NCBI RefSeq assembly: GCF_006385705.1
Contig: NZ_VFRQ01000001.1
Location: 1-64,000, forward strand
Origin: Pontibacter mangrovi
GTDB lineage: Bacteria; Bacteroidota; Bacteroidia; Cytophagales; Hymenobacteraceae
Reading direction: 5' to 3'
DNA length: 64,000 nt
This document shows, in pieces, positions 8,664 through 19,297 of the stretch (position 1 is the first letter of the stretch; each line of letters starts with the position of its first letter). Under the pieces are notes generated by a model, which was given only the letters and a program-made list of their open reading frames with translations, was not told the DNA's origin and did not search any database. Made by a program: the position numbers and the translations under genes.

Positions 8664-9191
8664 ATGGACGACTTTAAGATCATCATCTATATACTGGCCG
8701 CAGTGGCTTATTTCCTGTTCTCGCAGTGGCGTAAGGCTTTTTCGGGGGATGATAGGGATGACCAAGAGGAAAAGGAACTGCCCGTAAGGCCCCGTACGAG
8801 CCAGCCGTCAAAACCGGTTACCTCTTTTGAGGACATCCTCAGGGAACTGCAGCCTAAAATGCAACAGGCAGAAGAGCGGGGGAGAGAAGTGGTGCGCCAG
8901 CAAAAGGAGCGCAGTTTGGAAGAAGCCGGCCGAGCATTGCAACAGGCGCCAGCGCCAGCAGCCAAGTATAAATCTTATGAAGATGCTGCTCCCAAAGTAC
9001 TTTCCTGGGAAAAAAGAGCGGAGGCTATAGAGGCTGCCAAAAAGTCAAAACTCAGGGGGCATGAGCATTTTAAGCCCTATGATCTGGAGCGGTTGCCAAA
9101 AGCCAATCGGTACGGTGAAATGCTGCGCAATCCCGCCACGGCCAGAGAGGCCTTTGTGCTGTCTGAAATCTTTAAAAGGAAGTATGAGTAG
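8664..9191 (+). CDS. Hypothetical single-pass membrane protein
   Basis: A 175-residue protein I do not recognise by function. Residues 4-20 form one transmembrane segment (IIIYILAAVAYFLFSQW). A long, highly charged, partly helical cytosolic domain follows, with VTSFEDILRELQPKMQQAEE and a C-terminal motif NPATAREAFVLSEIFKRKY. The conserved-looking C-terminus suggests a real family. It is divergent from smc and convergent with the DUF4159 gene. AAGTATG and AAGTATA lie around its stop codon (9180 and 9192). Confidence 0.75.
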   Translation: MDDFKIIIYILAAVAYFLFSQWRKAFSGDDRDDQEEKELPVRPRTSQPSKPVTSFEDILRELQPKMQQAEERGREVVRQQKERSLEEAGRALQQAPAPAAKYKSYEDAAPKVLSWEKRAEAIEAAKKSKLRGHEHFKPYDLERLPKANRYGEMLRNPATAREAFVLSEIFKRKYE

Positions 9192-9237
9192 AAGTATAAA
9201 GTTTACGGCAGCTTCCGAGGGGGCTTTCCTACCTCTA

Positions 9238-9900
9238 CTACTCCTGCGTTAGCGCAAAAGTAAGAATGTTGGCGCCCATGCGCAGCGCCTGCTGCCTGAT
9301 CGGCTCGGGGTCGTTATATACTTCCTGGTCTTCCCAGCCGTTGCCCAAGTCTGTTTCATACGTGTAAAAACACACCAAGCGCCCTTCGTGAATGATACCA
9401 AAGCCCTGCGGCGGTTTGTTGTCGTGTTCATGCACTTTAGGTAGACCTCGCGAAAAAGCATACTTCTGCCCGTAAATGGGATGGTCAAAGGGCAGCTCCA
9501 CGAACTCATGTTCCGGAAACACCTTCTTCATTTCCTTTCGGATAAACTCGTTTAGCCCATAATTATCGTCGATGTGCAGAAAGCCGCCGCTTAAAAGGTA
9601 GTTGCGCAGGTTCTGAGCCTCTGCGTCCGAAAACACCACGTTGCCGTGTCCGGTCATATGCACAAAAGGGTAAGCGAACAACTCAGGGCTTCCCACTTCC
9701 ACCACGTCCTCCTCGGCTGCTATGTTCATGTTCAGGTTTTGGTTGCAGAAACGAATCAGGTTGGGCAACGATGTTTTGTTAGCGTACCAATCACCGCCGC
9801 CGTTATACTTTAGTTTGGCTATTTTAAAGCTATACGTTTGCGCCACCACGGCCGGAAGGGCAGTGGCAAGTATAAGAAGTATGAAAAGGAGGCGTTTCAT
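9238..9900 (-). CDS. DUF4159 domain-containing secreted protein
   Basis: A 220-residue protein with a signal peptide (residues 1-20, cleavage after VVA). The mature part matches DUF4159, a domain with a flavodoxin/glutamine-amidotransferase-like fold seen in Bacteroidota: KYNGGGDWYANKTSLPNLI near the N-terminus and LRNYLLSGGFLHIDDNYG in the middle. The biochemical role is unknown; DUF4159 genes often sit near MoxR/BatA-type gliding or aerotolerance genes, which are absent here. rsmE lies 24 bases upstream on the same strand, so the two may be cotranscribed. Confidence 0.85.
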   Translation of the reverse strand: MKRLLFILLILATALPAVVAQTYSFKIAKLKYNGGGDWYANKTSLPNLIRFCNQNLNMNIAAEEDVVEVGSPELFAYPFVHMTGHGNVVFSDAEAQNLRNYLLSGGFLHIDDNYGLNEFIRKEMKKVFPEHEFVELPFDHPIYGQKYAFSRGLPKVHEHDNKPPQGFGIIHEGRLVCFYTYETDLGNGWEDQEVYNDPEPIRQQALRMGANILTFALTQE

Positions 9901-9924
9901 GGCTAGTTGCTTCGGTTTTATACT

Positions 9925-10641
9925 TTATAAGGGGGCAAAGATATCGTGCAGCACGTTTAAGGTATGGCAGGCTACCAAAGCAGCGGTTTCGGTGCGGAGC
10001 CGGCTGTGCCCGAGGGTTACCGGCCTGATGCCCGCCTCATAGGCCGATGAAATCTCGGCTTTAGAGAAATCGCCTTCGGGGCCAATCAGGATACAGTGCG
10101 GTCTGCCAAACTTGTAGTAATCCTTTATGGTCTTGGTGGCATCATCTTCTAAGTGAGCAATAAAAGTGCTTTCGGGTACTGTTTTCTGAATAAACTTGTG
10201 AAAAGGCGTCAAGTCGTTCAGCAGGGGCAGGTAGCCTTTCTTCGACTGCTTCATGGCACTCACAGCAATCTTCTCCAGCCTGTCCAGGCGTAGGTTCCGG
10301 CGCTCCGAGTGCTCACATTGCAGAAAGGTTATCTCGCTGATTCCTATTTCTACGGCCTTTTCTACAAACCATTCCATGCGGTCTATGTTTTTGGTAGGGG
10401 CCACTGCAATGTGCGACACGTATGGCAACTTGCCATACTCTATTTGCTTGTCAACCACCTGCAGTTGGCATCGCTTCTGGTGTGCATCCTGGATAATGGC
10501 TGTATACATGCCGCCAACCCCATCTACAAGGTACACGGTATCGCCGTGGCTTAACCGCAGCACCCGGGTGCAGTGCCTCGACTCTTCCTCGTTCAACGTA
10601 TAGATTTCGCTCGTAATATCAGGCGTATAGAAAAGGTGCAT
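9925..10641 (-). CDS. rsmE: 16S rRNA (uracil(1498)-N(3))-methyltransferase
   Basis: A 238-residue SPOUT-class methyltransferase that methylates U1498 of 16S rRNA using S-adenosylmethionine. The N-terminal PUA-like domain (residues 1-70) includes HYTRVLRL-type sequence, here EESRHCTRVLRL. The C-terminal trefoil-knot has ILIGPEGDFSKAE and LGHSRLRTETAAL, the family's cofactor-binding signatures. The length is typical. The start ATG lies 52 bases from the divergent membrane-protein gene. Confidence 0.95.
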   Translation of the reverse strand: MHLFYTPDITSEIYTLNEEESRHCTRVLRLSHGDTVYLVDGVGGMYTAIIQDAHQKRCQLQVVDKQIEYGKLPYVSHIAVAPTKNIDRMEWFVEKAVEIGISEITFLQCEHSERRNLRLDRLEKIAVSAMKQSKKGYLPLLNDLTPFHKFIQKTVPESTFIAHLEDDATKTIKDYYKFGRPHCILIGPEGDFSKAEISSAYEAGIRPVTLGHSRLRTETAALVACHTLNVLHDIFAPL

Positions 10642-10665
10642 TTTTTACTTAAACTTGTAGTTATG

Positions 10666-10673
10666 TAAATTTG
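10666..10673 (+). promoter_or_regulatory. Candidate -7 element of the 10694 gene
   Basis: TAAATTTG fits TAnnTTTG and lies 20 bases before the ATG in the divergent spacer with rsmE. Confidence 0.45.
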
Positions 10674-10693
10674 TACAAACCAAGCAAATATTT

Positions 10694-12232
10694 ATGCTTT
10701 CACAAAGCAACAGAGTCAACCTTTTGGTGCTAATTATAGCGTTGCTTGCTACTGCGTGCTTGGTGCTAGCCATTTCTGTATACGGTTTAGGCCTCACAAA
10801 CGACTCAGTTGCCTACATGGCCGCTGCCAAAAGCTTTTATACCCAAGGGCGATTCTTTCTGCCTTACCGGGAGAACTATTATACCGATTGGCCGCCGCTG
10901 TTTAGCATCCTTCTCTCATCTCTATACTTTATCAAAGTTGATCATTTACTTTTTACCTATAGCATAGTCGCTGTCTTCCTGTACTTTGCTGTTGTTTATA
11001 CTTTTGGCTGCCTGGCCTACCGGCTGACTCGCTCCAGGCTTTATACAGCTTTGGGCATGGTTATCTTTGTTGCTGGGCCTCCAACCTTTATTTCCTTTTC
11101 TTATTTGTGGTCGGAAGCCCCCTTTATTTTGTTTACTATAATGTTTCTGGTGGGGTTGGACAGATGCCTGGGGGAGCAAAAGTTCGGAATCTTACTGTTT
11201 ACGGCGGTGGCTGCGAGCCTAAGCATTATGGTGCGCTACGCGGGTGTCGTCAATATAGGCATCGGGGCATTTTTTTTATTTGTTTATACCAATGGGGGCC
11301 TTGTGAAAAGGCTTAAGCCTACCTTACTTTTCGTTTCTGTTGCGTTATTTCCGCTTGCAGGATGGTTTTACCGGAATTACTTGATTAGTTCCACCCTCAC
11401 AGGGGCCGGGCGTACGGTAGCCTTGTCTCATTTTAGCTATACTGTTGTCACCACTGCCAAAGCTGTGTGGGAATGGTTCCTCCCTTTTCCACCCTATACT
11501 TTTGCGGGCATGCTAACTATAGTGGCCTGTGCATCTGTATTCACCTTACTTGCTTTTGCTGTAGCAACCATGTACCGGCGGCACTTCGTTGAGCGGCGCT
11601 TACTCATGATTTTATTCGCCAGTACACTTTTATACTTGTTTTTAAACTTTATTACGGCGCTGTTCCGCTCCAGCGAGTTCCCAAATGCCAGGCTTACTTC
11701 ACCTGCTTTCTTCTCTTTTGTTCTTGTGCTGATAAGTATTGTAAGTTACTGGGTCAGAAACGGAAATGCCTTCTTCAAAACAGCTGTTGCAGCAGTAGTG
11801 GCTGTGCTACTGTTATTCAACCTCCCGAAATATGTACAGTATATCCGCCAAGGAATAACAACCGGACTAAGTGGACATAGTGACAAAGCTTCCAGAAACT
11901 CCCCGCTGGTGCACGCTTTGCAACAAAGTGACTGGTTGGCACCTTATGTTCAAAGGGAAATCGCCTTTACCAATGCTCCTGAAAAGCTCTATTACTATGG
12001 TTTACTGGGGATTAGGAAAACGAATGTAGACTACCGGCTCGACCTGACAGATGCGTTTCAATATACAACAGAGGAAAAACTGCTGATTTGGTTTAGCACA
12101 GTAGATAACGCGGAGAGGCTTCATACTATCCTAAAGGATACACTACAGCAGTACGAGGTAGTGCGGGAAGAGAAGTATGCTGACGGGAAAATCCTCTGGC
12201 TGAAGTTAAAGCAAAACTCCTCCCTGCACTAA
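10694..12232 (+). CDS. Polytopic membrane protein, GT-C/ArnT-like glycosyltransferase candidate
   Basis: A 512-residue integral membrane protein with about ten to twelve hydrophobic helices. After the first helix comes a loop NDSVAYMAAAKSFYTQGRFF, whose acidic residue after helix 1 and following aromatic-rich stretch are typical of polyprenyl-phosphate-dependent GT-C enzymes (GT39/ArnT/PMT-like). The C-terminal 120 residues are soluble. Neither donor nor acceptor can be inferred, and no polysaccharide genes flank it. The gene is richer in AT than its neighbours and carries four TATACTT copies. Its last codons form one arm of the terminator with pckA. Confidence 0.65.
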   Translation: MLSQSNRVNLLVLIIALLATACLVLAISVYGLGLTNDSVAYMAAAKSFYTQGRFFLPYRENYYTDWPPLFSILLSSLYFIKVDHLLFTYSIVAVFLYFAVVYTFGCLAYRLTRSRLYTALGMVIFVAGPPTFISFSYLWSEAPFILFTIMFLVGLDRCLGEQKFGILLFTAVAASLSIMVRYAGVVNIGIGAFFLFVYTNGGLVKRLKPTLLFVSVALFPLAGWFYRNYLISSTLTGAGRTVALSHFSYTVVTTAKAVWEWFLPFPPYTFAGMLTIVACASVFTLLAFAVATMYRRHFVERRLLMILFASTLLYLFLNFITALFRSSEFPNARLTSPAFFSFVLVLISIVSYWVRNGNAFFKTAVAAVVAVLLLFNLPKYVQYIRQGITTGLSGHSDKASRNSPLVHALQQSDWLAPYVQREIAFTNAPEKLYYYGLLGIRKTNVDYRLDLTDAFQYTTEEKLLIWFSTVDNAERLHTILKDTLQQYEVVREEKYADGKILWLKLKQNSSLH

Positions 12233-12250
12233 GGCAGGGAGGAGTTTATA
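12214..12250. terminator. Bidirectional terminator overlapping the 3' end of the 10694 gene
   Basis: A 14-bp perfect hairpin (AAACTCCTCCCTGC / GCAGGGAGGAGTTT, loop ACTAAG) separates convergent genes. The TAA stop at 12230-12232 lies in the loop, so the 5' arm is coding. Confidence 0.85.
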
Positions 12251-12268
12251 CTTGCTGTTTGCGCCTGC

Positions 12269-13885
12269 TTAATCAATCGTGACCTCCACTTGCGGAGCGC
12301 CAGCCATGATTTCGTCATTTGCGAAATCAGCATATTTCTGGAAGTTTTTCACAAATTTAGAAGCCAGGTCTGTCGCTTTTGCATCATACTCTTCCTTGTT
12401 TGCCCAGGTGTTGCGCGGGTTAAGGATTTCCTCCGGCACGTTAGGGCACGAGTTTGGCATTTCTACACCGAAGATCGGGTGTTTGGTATAGGAGGTGTGG
12501 TTTAAATCTCCTTTCAGGGCGGCTGTGATCATGGCTCTGGTATAAGGGAGCTTCATGCGGTGGCCAACACCATAAGGTCCGCCGGTCCAGCCTGTATTTA
12601 CCAGCCACACGTGCACGTCGTTCTCCTCCATCTTTCTGCCCAGCATCTCAGCATACTTGGTTGGGTGCAGCGGCAGGAAAGCTGCTCCAAAGCAGGCGGA
12701 GAAAGTGGTTTGCGGTTCCGTTACGCCCACTTCCGTGCCGGCCACCTTGGCGGTATACCCGGAGATGAAGTGATACATGGCCTGGCTTGAGTTCAGCTTC
12801 GAAATAGGAGGGAGCACGCCAAAGGCATCGGCTGTCAGGAAGAAGATGTTTTTGGGAACGCCGCCTCTGGATGGCTCCACGGCGTTATCGATGTAGTTGA
12901 TGGGGTAGGCCGTTCTGGTGTTTTCCGTTACGGCATTGTTGGTATAGTCTACGGTGCGGGTACCGGGTATAAATCGGGTGTTTTCTACAATGGAGCCAAA
13001 CTTAATGGCATCCCAGATCTGCGGCTCTTTTTCGCGGGTAAGGTCTATCACCTTGGCATAGCAGCCACCTTCAAAGTTAAACACGCTGTCCTCGGTCCAG
13101 CCGTGCTCATCGTCGCCGATAAGGCCGCGGTGAGGGTCTGCGGAAAGGGTCGTTTTGCCGGTGCCGGAAAGGCCAAAGAATATGGCTGTGTCGCCGTCTT
13201 CGCCGATGTTGGCTGAGCAGTGCATGGAAAGCGTGTTGCGCTCGTGCGGCAGGATGTAGTTCAGCACGCCGAAAATTCCTTTTTTCATCTCGCCAGCATA
13301 GCCTGTGCCGCCAATCAGGATCATGTTTTTGGTGAAGTTGATGATGGCGAAATTGCTCTGGCGCGTTCCGTCTACGGCAGGGTCGGCCTCAAACTCAGGC
13401 GCGCAGATGATGGTGAACCCCGGTTTGTGGTGCTGCAGTTCATCCTTGCTCAGGCGCAGAAACATGTTGTTGCAGAATAAGTTATGCCAGGCCTGGGTGT
13501 TCACGATGCGCAGGTTGAGGCGGTACTCTGGGTGAGCGCCAGCGTACGCGTCCCGCACGTATAATTTCTTGTCCTTCAGGAAATCCACCATCTTGGCGTG
13601 CAGCTGGTCAAACTTATCTGCATCGAAGGGAATGTTTATGTCGCCCCACCACACTGAATTCTGGGTATTGGCATCCTTCACGATAAAACGGTCCTTTGGG
13701 GAACGGCCGGTGAACTTGCCGGTGTCGCACATCAGTGCCCCGTTGTCTGTCAGCACGCCCTCTCCGTTCTTGATGGCTTCCTCCACCAACTCGGCAGGAG
13801 TCAGGTTCCACAGCACCTCCTGCGCCTCCTTGATGCCGATGCTCTCGAGACCTGCTGCATTAGATTTATCTCCAGATTCTTTCAT
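12269..13885 (-). CDS. pckA: Phosphoenolpyruvate carboxykinase (ATP)
   Basis: The ATP-dependent enzyme converting oxaloacetate to phosphoenolpyruvate in gluconeogenesis. It has 538 residues from the ATG at 13885, normal for the family. Visible motifs are the substrate site FTGRSPKDRF, the P-loop GLSGTGKTTLS, the metal-site neighbourhood IGDDEHGW and NVPEEILNPRNTW near the C-terminus. An in-frame TTG at 13930 would add 15 residues, but a -7 element at 13939-13946 leaves almost no leader for it, so the ATG is preferred. It shares a terminator with the convergent gene. Confidence 0.95.
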   Translation of the reverse strand: MKESGDKSNAAGLESIGIKEAQEVLWNLTPAELVEEAIKNGEGVLTDNGALMCDTGKFTGRSPKDRFIVKDANTQNSVWWGDINIPFDADKFDQLHAKMVDFLKDKKLYVRDAYAGAHPEYRLNLRIVNTQAWHNLFCNNMFLRLSKDELQHHKPGFTIICAPEFEADPAVDGTRQSNFAIINFTKNMILIGGTGYAGEMKKGIFGVLNYILPHERNTLSMHCSANIGEDGDTAIFFGLSGTGKTTLSADPHRGLIGDDEHGWTEDSVFNFEGGCYAKVIDLTREKEPQIWDAIKFGSIVENTRFIPGTRTVDYTNNAVTENTRTAYPINYIDNAVEPSRGGVPKNIFFLTADAFGVLPPISKLNSSQAMYHFISGYTAKVAGTEVGVTEPQTTFSACFGAAFLPLHPTKYAEMLGRKMEENDVHVWLVNTGWTGGPYGVGHRMKLPYTRAMITAALKGDLNHTSYTKHPIFGVEMPNSCPNVPEEILNPRNTWANKEEYDAKATDLASKFVKNFQKYADFANDEIMAGAPQVEVTID

Positions 13886-13938
13886 TGAAAATTTTGGGTT
13901 TTGATTTAGTTTATTGATAGGTTTTTGCAATTGTGCTA

Positions 13939-13946
13939 CAAAAATA
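13939..13946 (-). promoter_or_regulatory. Candidate -7 element of pckA
   Basis: Minus-strand TATTTTTG fits TAnnTTTG and would start transcription near 13932, giving a leader of about 47 bases to the ATG at 13885. Confidence 0.45.
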
Positions 13947-14388
13947 GAAAAATTAGAATATCCTTTTAGAGTTTAGGTGTTTAATGTGTTCGTTGAGTGC
14001 TTAATCACCTAGTAGTGAGGCAATACACTAACTTAATAAAAAGAAACCAGTGCTACAGCCCGTAATTATAGTAAAGAATCAACAAAAGCGGCTCTTGAAA
14101 ATGAGGCAGCCGCACCTATGTTTTTTACGAGGCAGCGTGAGGCAAGTTTTACCCCTTGCTCAAAATAAAACGATATAGCGATATTTGTATTTCAAACCTT
14201 CTGCAGCTTTTGATGCCGCCGCCGGTTTTAGAGTTATCAGGTGATTGGTAAGAGTAGCTGCGTTGTTTGCAGCGGCTCCAGGCTATACTTTAGCTAACAC
14301 AGGACTGTCTAAAATTTGTATAGTTCGTTTAAGACTCGTATTTTTAGTTTTACATTGCGCAAACTGTTTAAATAGATCCAATCATTTT
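13947..14388. other. Spacer between pckA and the peptide transporter
   Basis: Divergent intergenic stretch of about 440 bases with no convincing gene. It holds a small imperfect hairpin near 14253-14277 (GCTGC / GCAGC core) and one TATACTT at 14284. I see no clear TAnnTTTG element for the + strand gene. Confidence 0.5.
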
Positions 14389-15837
14389 ATGTCAAAATCT
14401 CAGAATGTTTCTGGCGAAAGGGCACCTAGCTTTATAGAGCAGCAGGGCACTTTGTTTGGCCATCCGAAGGGGCTTATGGTCCTGTTTTTCACCGAAATGT
14501 GGGAGCGCTTCAGCTACTATGGCATGCGTGGCATCTTGGTGCTGTTTCTGGTTTCTACCACCAAGGGCGGCTATGGCTGGACCGATGAAGAGGCACTGGA
14601 GCTATACGGTATCTACACCATGTTTGTATACCTGATGTCGATCCCGGGCGGTATACTGGCAGATAAAGTGCTGGGCCAGAAACGTGCTGTAATTATTGGC
14701 GGCTTTACGCTAGTGGCCGGTCACTTACTAATGGCCTACCCGCCGCAATGGGCATTCTATACTGCCCTGTGTTTGATTGTGGCCGGTACCGGTTTGCTGA
14801 AGCCTAACATCTCTACCATGGTAGGTGGCTTGTATAAAGAGGGCGATACCCGCCGCGACTCAGGCTTCACTATCTTCTACATGGGTATTAACCTGGGCGC
14901 GCTGCTGGCTTCGCTTATCGTGGGGTATGTTGGCGAAACGTACGGATGGCACTATGGCTTTAGCTTGGCTGGATTCGGTATGATGCTGGGGCAGGTGGTG
15001 TTTATCTGGGGCCGCAAGTTCCTGCGCGGTGTAGGCAACCTGGTAAAAGAGACATCAGAAGACAAGATATTCACGAAGAAAGAGGCTGTTGTACAACCTG
15101 CTCATACTGGCTTTTTGGGCTTCTCAAAAAACGAGTGGGACCGAATTTTCGCCATACTTATCTCTTTTGTTATTGTGCTGGTGTTCTGGGCGTCGTTTGA
15201 GCAGGCGGGTGGCCTGATGAACCTGTATGCGCTGCAGTACACGGATCGTGTGGTGTTTGGCTGGGAAGTGCCCACTGCTTGGCTACAGGGCCTTAACTCC
15301 TTCTTTATCCTGACGACGGGCGGTATTGTGGCCGCTATTTGGATTGCCCTGGCGAAGCGCGGCAAAAATCCGCCTTCTATCTTTAAAATGGGATTGGGCA
15401 CCGCCATACTTGGTATCGGCTTTATCTTCATGGTGTTTGCCTCACTGCAGCGCAACTCGTCTGCCGACCAGCTCTCTTCGCTGCACTGGCTGGTGTTTGC
15501 CTACTTGTTCCATACCTTAGGCGAGCTGGCACTTTCTCCTGTGTCTCTTTCATTCATCACCAAAGTGGCACCGAAGCGTATTGTGGCTTCCATGATGGGC
15601 TTATACTTTGCGGTGACTGGCCTCGGTAACTACGTTGCCTCCTGGATCGGTATCTGGGCGGTTCGCCTGGGCGAGCTGGAGATCTTCATGTACATTGCCG
15701 GCTTCACCATTTTCCTGGGTATTGTGCTGATGGTGCTTACCAAGCGCATCAACAAGCTAACGCATGGAATGGAGGACAAAAAGATGGATGAAGAGGAAGC
15801 TCAGACGGGCCAACTCTTAGAAGCTGAGATGAGCTAA
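14389..15837 (+). CDS. POT-family proton-dependent oligopeptide transporter
   Basis: A 482-residue major-facilitator transporter that imports di- and tripeptides with protons across the inner membrane. The diagnostic ExxERFxYYG motif is seen as EMWERFSYYGMRG near residue 40, and the POT signature region GGLYKEGDTRRDSGFTIFYM follows at about 145-165. About 12-14 transmembrane helices are visible. The ATG at 14389 is chosen; the 48 upstream in-frame residues look non-coding. A terminator follows. Confidence 0.93.
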   Translation: MSKSQNVSGERAPSFIEQQGTLFGHPKGLMVLFFTEMWERFSYYGMRGILVLFLVSTTKGGYGWTDEEALELYGIYTMFVYLMSIPGGILADKVLGQKRAVIIGGFTLVAGHLLMAYPPQWAFYTALCLIVAGTGLLKPNISTMVGGLYKEGDTRRDSGFTIFYMGINLGALLASLIVGYVGETYGWHYGFSLAGFGMMLGQVVFIWGRKFLRGVGNLVKETSEDKIFTKKEAVVQPAHTGFLGFSKNEWDRIFAILISFVIVLVFWASFEQAGGLMNLYALQYTDRVVFGWEVPTAWLQGLNSFFILTTGGIVAAIWIALAKRGKNPPSIFKMGLGTAILGIGFIFMVFASLQRNSSADQLSSLHWLVFAYLFHTLGELALSPVSLSFITKVAPKRIVASMMGLYFAVTGLGNYVASWIGIWAVRLGELEIFMYIAGFTIFLGIVLMVLTKRINKLTHGMEDKKMDEEEAQTGQLLEAEMS

Positions 15838-15864
15838 GTCCTCGTTTTGTTTAATAATTCTTGT

Positions 15865-15902
15865 AAAAGGCCTCTGGCGCTACGGCACCAAAGGCTTTTT
15901 TT
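15865..15902 (+). terminator. Terminator of the POT transporter gene
   Basis: An imperfect hairpin (AAAAGGCCTCTGGCGC pairing with GCACCAAAGGCTTTTT, two mismatches) is followed by seven T residues, 28 bases after the stop codon. Confidence 0.7.
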
Positions 15903-16001
15903 ATCTTAAAATTTATACTTTTGAACTTCCTAAAGTGCCTGATAGTTTAGAGCTTACTATTTAGCCAATATAGGTTTTAATCAATTTATACTTTTACCTA
16001 A

Positions 16002-16598
16002 ATGTTTTTAGCGAGGAGAACGCTCCAGGCTTTGCAGCTTGGTGTGGTGCTGGGTTTTGTTGCCTGCAAAAGTGTAACAGAAGTTGCCCCAAATACCGTG
16101 AAAGAGGAGGAAGGCATTGTTTATACTATCCGTGAGGGGCAGCACTACGCCGACAAAAACAGCCTGAAAGAGCTGCATGTAAGCGCCTTAAAATTCGAGG
16201 TTACGTTTGACAGCTCGGCCATCTATACCTCGGCCACGGCCAACAACCAGGCGGATATCAACAAGCTTTACGGCTTGTCAGACTGCAATACCAGCCACCA
16301 CACGAACAGTGCCCGGTTTGGCTGGCGCTGGTATAATAACCGGCTGGAGCTGTTAGCTTATACATACTTAAACAAAGCTTGGGATTACAAGCTGCTGGGC
16401 GCTGTGCCGATCGGGCAGAAAGTGCCGCTGGAGCTGCGTATGGAGGATGGAAGCTATACTTTTAAACTATACGGGCAGGAGGTAAGCATGCCACGCGCCT
16501 GTGAGGGGCCGTCCGCGGGTTACCAGCTCTACCCATACTTCGGTGGCGACGAAACGGCCCCGCATGACGTTACCATTCTCATCAAAGACCTAGAATAG
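16002..16598 (+). CDS. Hypothetical lipoprotein
   Basis: A 198-residue protein with an N-terminal hydrophobic segment ending in a lipobox (GFVAC, Cys22), so probably a lipoprotein. I do not recognise a named domain. Features that look conserved are the heme-free SDCNTSHHTNSARFGWRWYNN segment, rich in His and aromatic residues, and the C-terminal YQLYPYFGGDETAPHDVTI. The alternating strand pattern suggests a beta-sandwich, and PYFGGDE-APHD recalls Bacteroidota surface proteins of unknown function. It stands alone between two terminators. Confidence 0.7.
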   Translation: MFLARRTLQALQLGVVLGFVACKSVTEVAPNTVKEEEGIVYTIREGQHYADKNSLKELHVSALKFEVTFDSSAIYTSATANNQADINKLYGLSDCNTSHHTNSARFGWRWYNNRLELLAYTYLNKAWDYKLLGAVPIGQKVPLELRMEDGSYTFKLYGQEVSMPRACEGPSAGYQLYPYFGGDETAPHDVTILIKDLE

Positions 16599-16609
16599 TT
16601 CATTGCCAG

Positions 16610-16657
16610 GTATAAAGCAAAAGTCCCGGACCACACGGCCCGGGACTTTTTATACTT
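16610..16657. terminator. Bidirectional terminator between the lipoprotein gene and groEL
   Basis: Core arms AAAAGTCCCGG and CCGGGACTTTT lie at 16619-16651. The pairing can extend outward through GTATAAA on the left and TTTATAC on the right, the latter part of a TATACTT copy. Confidence 0.85.
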
Positions 16658-16674
16658 ATGTAATGTGGGGTCGA

Positions 16675-18312
<1,638 letters not shown>

Positions 18313-18354
18313 TTAAAATATTTATGGATTAGGTTTGACTTGATTGGATTGCTA

Positions 18355-18645
18355 TTAAAGAACTGCCAGGATGTCTGACTCACGCATGATCAGGTAGTCG
18401 TTACCGTCTACGGAAATCTCAGTACCGGCATACTTGCCATACAACACAGTGTCGCCAACGCTTACTTGTGGCTTCATCAGGGCACCCTGCTCTGATACCT
18501 TGCCTTCGCCAACGGCTACCACCTCGCCACGCTGTGGTTTCTCTTTAGCAGTGTCCGGAATGATGATGCCAGACTTGGTTTTCTCTTCTGCTGCGGCCGG
18601 AGCCACAATTACTCTGTCTGCTAATGGTTTGATGTTGATTGACAT
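18355..18645 (-). CDS. groES: Co-chaperonin GroES (Hsp10)
   Basis: The 96-residue lid of the GroEL chamber. The N-terminal [12 protein letters not shown], the mobile-loop region [19 protein letters not shown] and the closing [13 protein letters not shown] are typical. It is first in the groES-groEL operon. The 264-base upstream spacer has no exact TAnnTTTG element on the minus strand that I could find. Confidence 0.97.
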   Translation of the reverse strand: MSINIKPLADRVIVAPAAAEEKTKSGIIIPDTAKEKPQRGEVVAVGEGKVSEQGALMKPQVSVGDTVLYGKYAGTEISVDGNDYLIMRESDILAVL

Positions 18646-18852
18646 AGTTTTTGGTTATTTAGTTATGTTTTGTTGTTATGAATCTGAAATAACACCTGTG
18701 CATTATCATTTCCTGTGCCAAGTTGCGAAAGGCGGCATAGTAAGCCAATTTTTCAGTCTCTAACGCCGTTTTGCCTGTCAGGTTTGTCATTAATGGCCTT
18801 TGGCGGGAACTTTATTGTAAATCTGTCATACTTTGGGGCGGGGCGAAGCAAA

Positions 18853-18886
18853 CAAAAAAGCCGGCCCTTTGTCAGGACCGGCTTTC
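18853..18886 (-). terminator. Terminator of secG
   Basis: Arms AAAGCCGGTCCT and AGGGCCGGCTTT with a short loop, followed on the minus strand by six T residues. It lies about 25 bases beyond the secG stop. Confidence 0.8.
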
Positions 18887-18909
18887 TCCCCGTAGCGGGA
18901 ATATTTTTT

Positions 18910-19296
18910 CTATTCTTGTGTGGCAGTGTCTACCATCGCTGGTATCTCACCAGCACCCGGTATAGCGGCAGTTGTGTCAGTGGCTGCACCTGGCAATGCG
19001 CCGGCAGGGGCGGCTGGCATCTGCGACTGACGCGCACGCTCCTCATTCACGCTTCTTACCGCTCCGTCGCCAGTGTTTCCGATCATGTGCGTGGCCAGGG
19101 TAAGAACAACCAGGGCAATTGCAAAGCCCCAGGTCAGTTTCTCCAGCAGGTCGCCGGTGCGCTTAACGCCCATTAGCTGGCTGGTGCTACCGCCAAACTG
19201 GCTTGACAGTCCGCCTCCCTTAGGGTTCTGAGCTAGTACAACCAATACAAGCAGCACGCAGATAAAGATAATGATACTAATAAGGGCGATATACAT
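18910..19296 (-). CDS. secG: Preprotein translocase subunit SecG
   Basis: A 128-residue inner-membrane subunit of the SecYEG channel. Two transmembrane helices (residues 2-22 and about 55-75) flank the SecG signature VVLAQNPKGGGLSSQFGG. The C-terminal 50 residues are a Pro/Ala-rich tail, longer than in E. coli but common in Bacteroidota. It closes a minus-strand cluster; the next gene upstream ends one base before its start. Confidence 0.93.
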   Translation of the reverse strand: MYIALISIIIFICVLLVLVVLAQNPKGGGLSSQFGGSTSQLMGVKRTGDLLEKLTWGFAIALVVLTLATHMIGNTGDGAVRSVNEERARQSQMPAAPAGALPGAATDTTAAIPGAGEIPAMVDTATQE

Positions 19297-19297
19297 G

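Noticed and set aside
13886-13930. A TTG start extending pckA by 15 residues
   Set aside because: The extension is low-complexity, and a -7 element only eight bases upstream leaves essentially no leader.
18646-18800. A CIRCE operator or sigma-54 promoter upstream of groES
   Set aside because: No TTAGCACTC/GAGTGCTAA pair is present. One TGGCAC on the minus strand near 18716 lacks the TTGCA at the required spacing.
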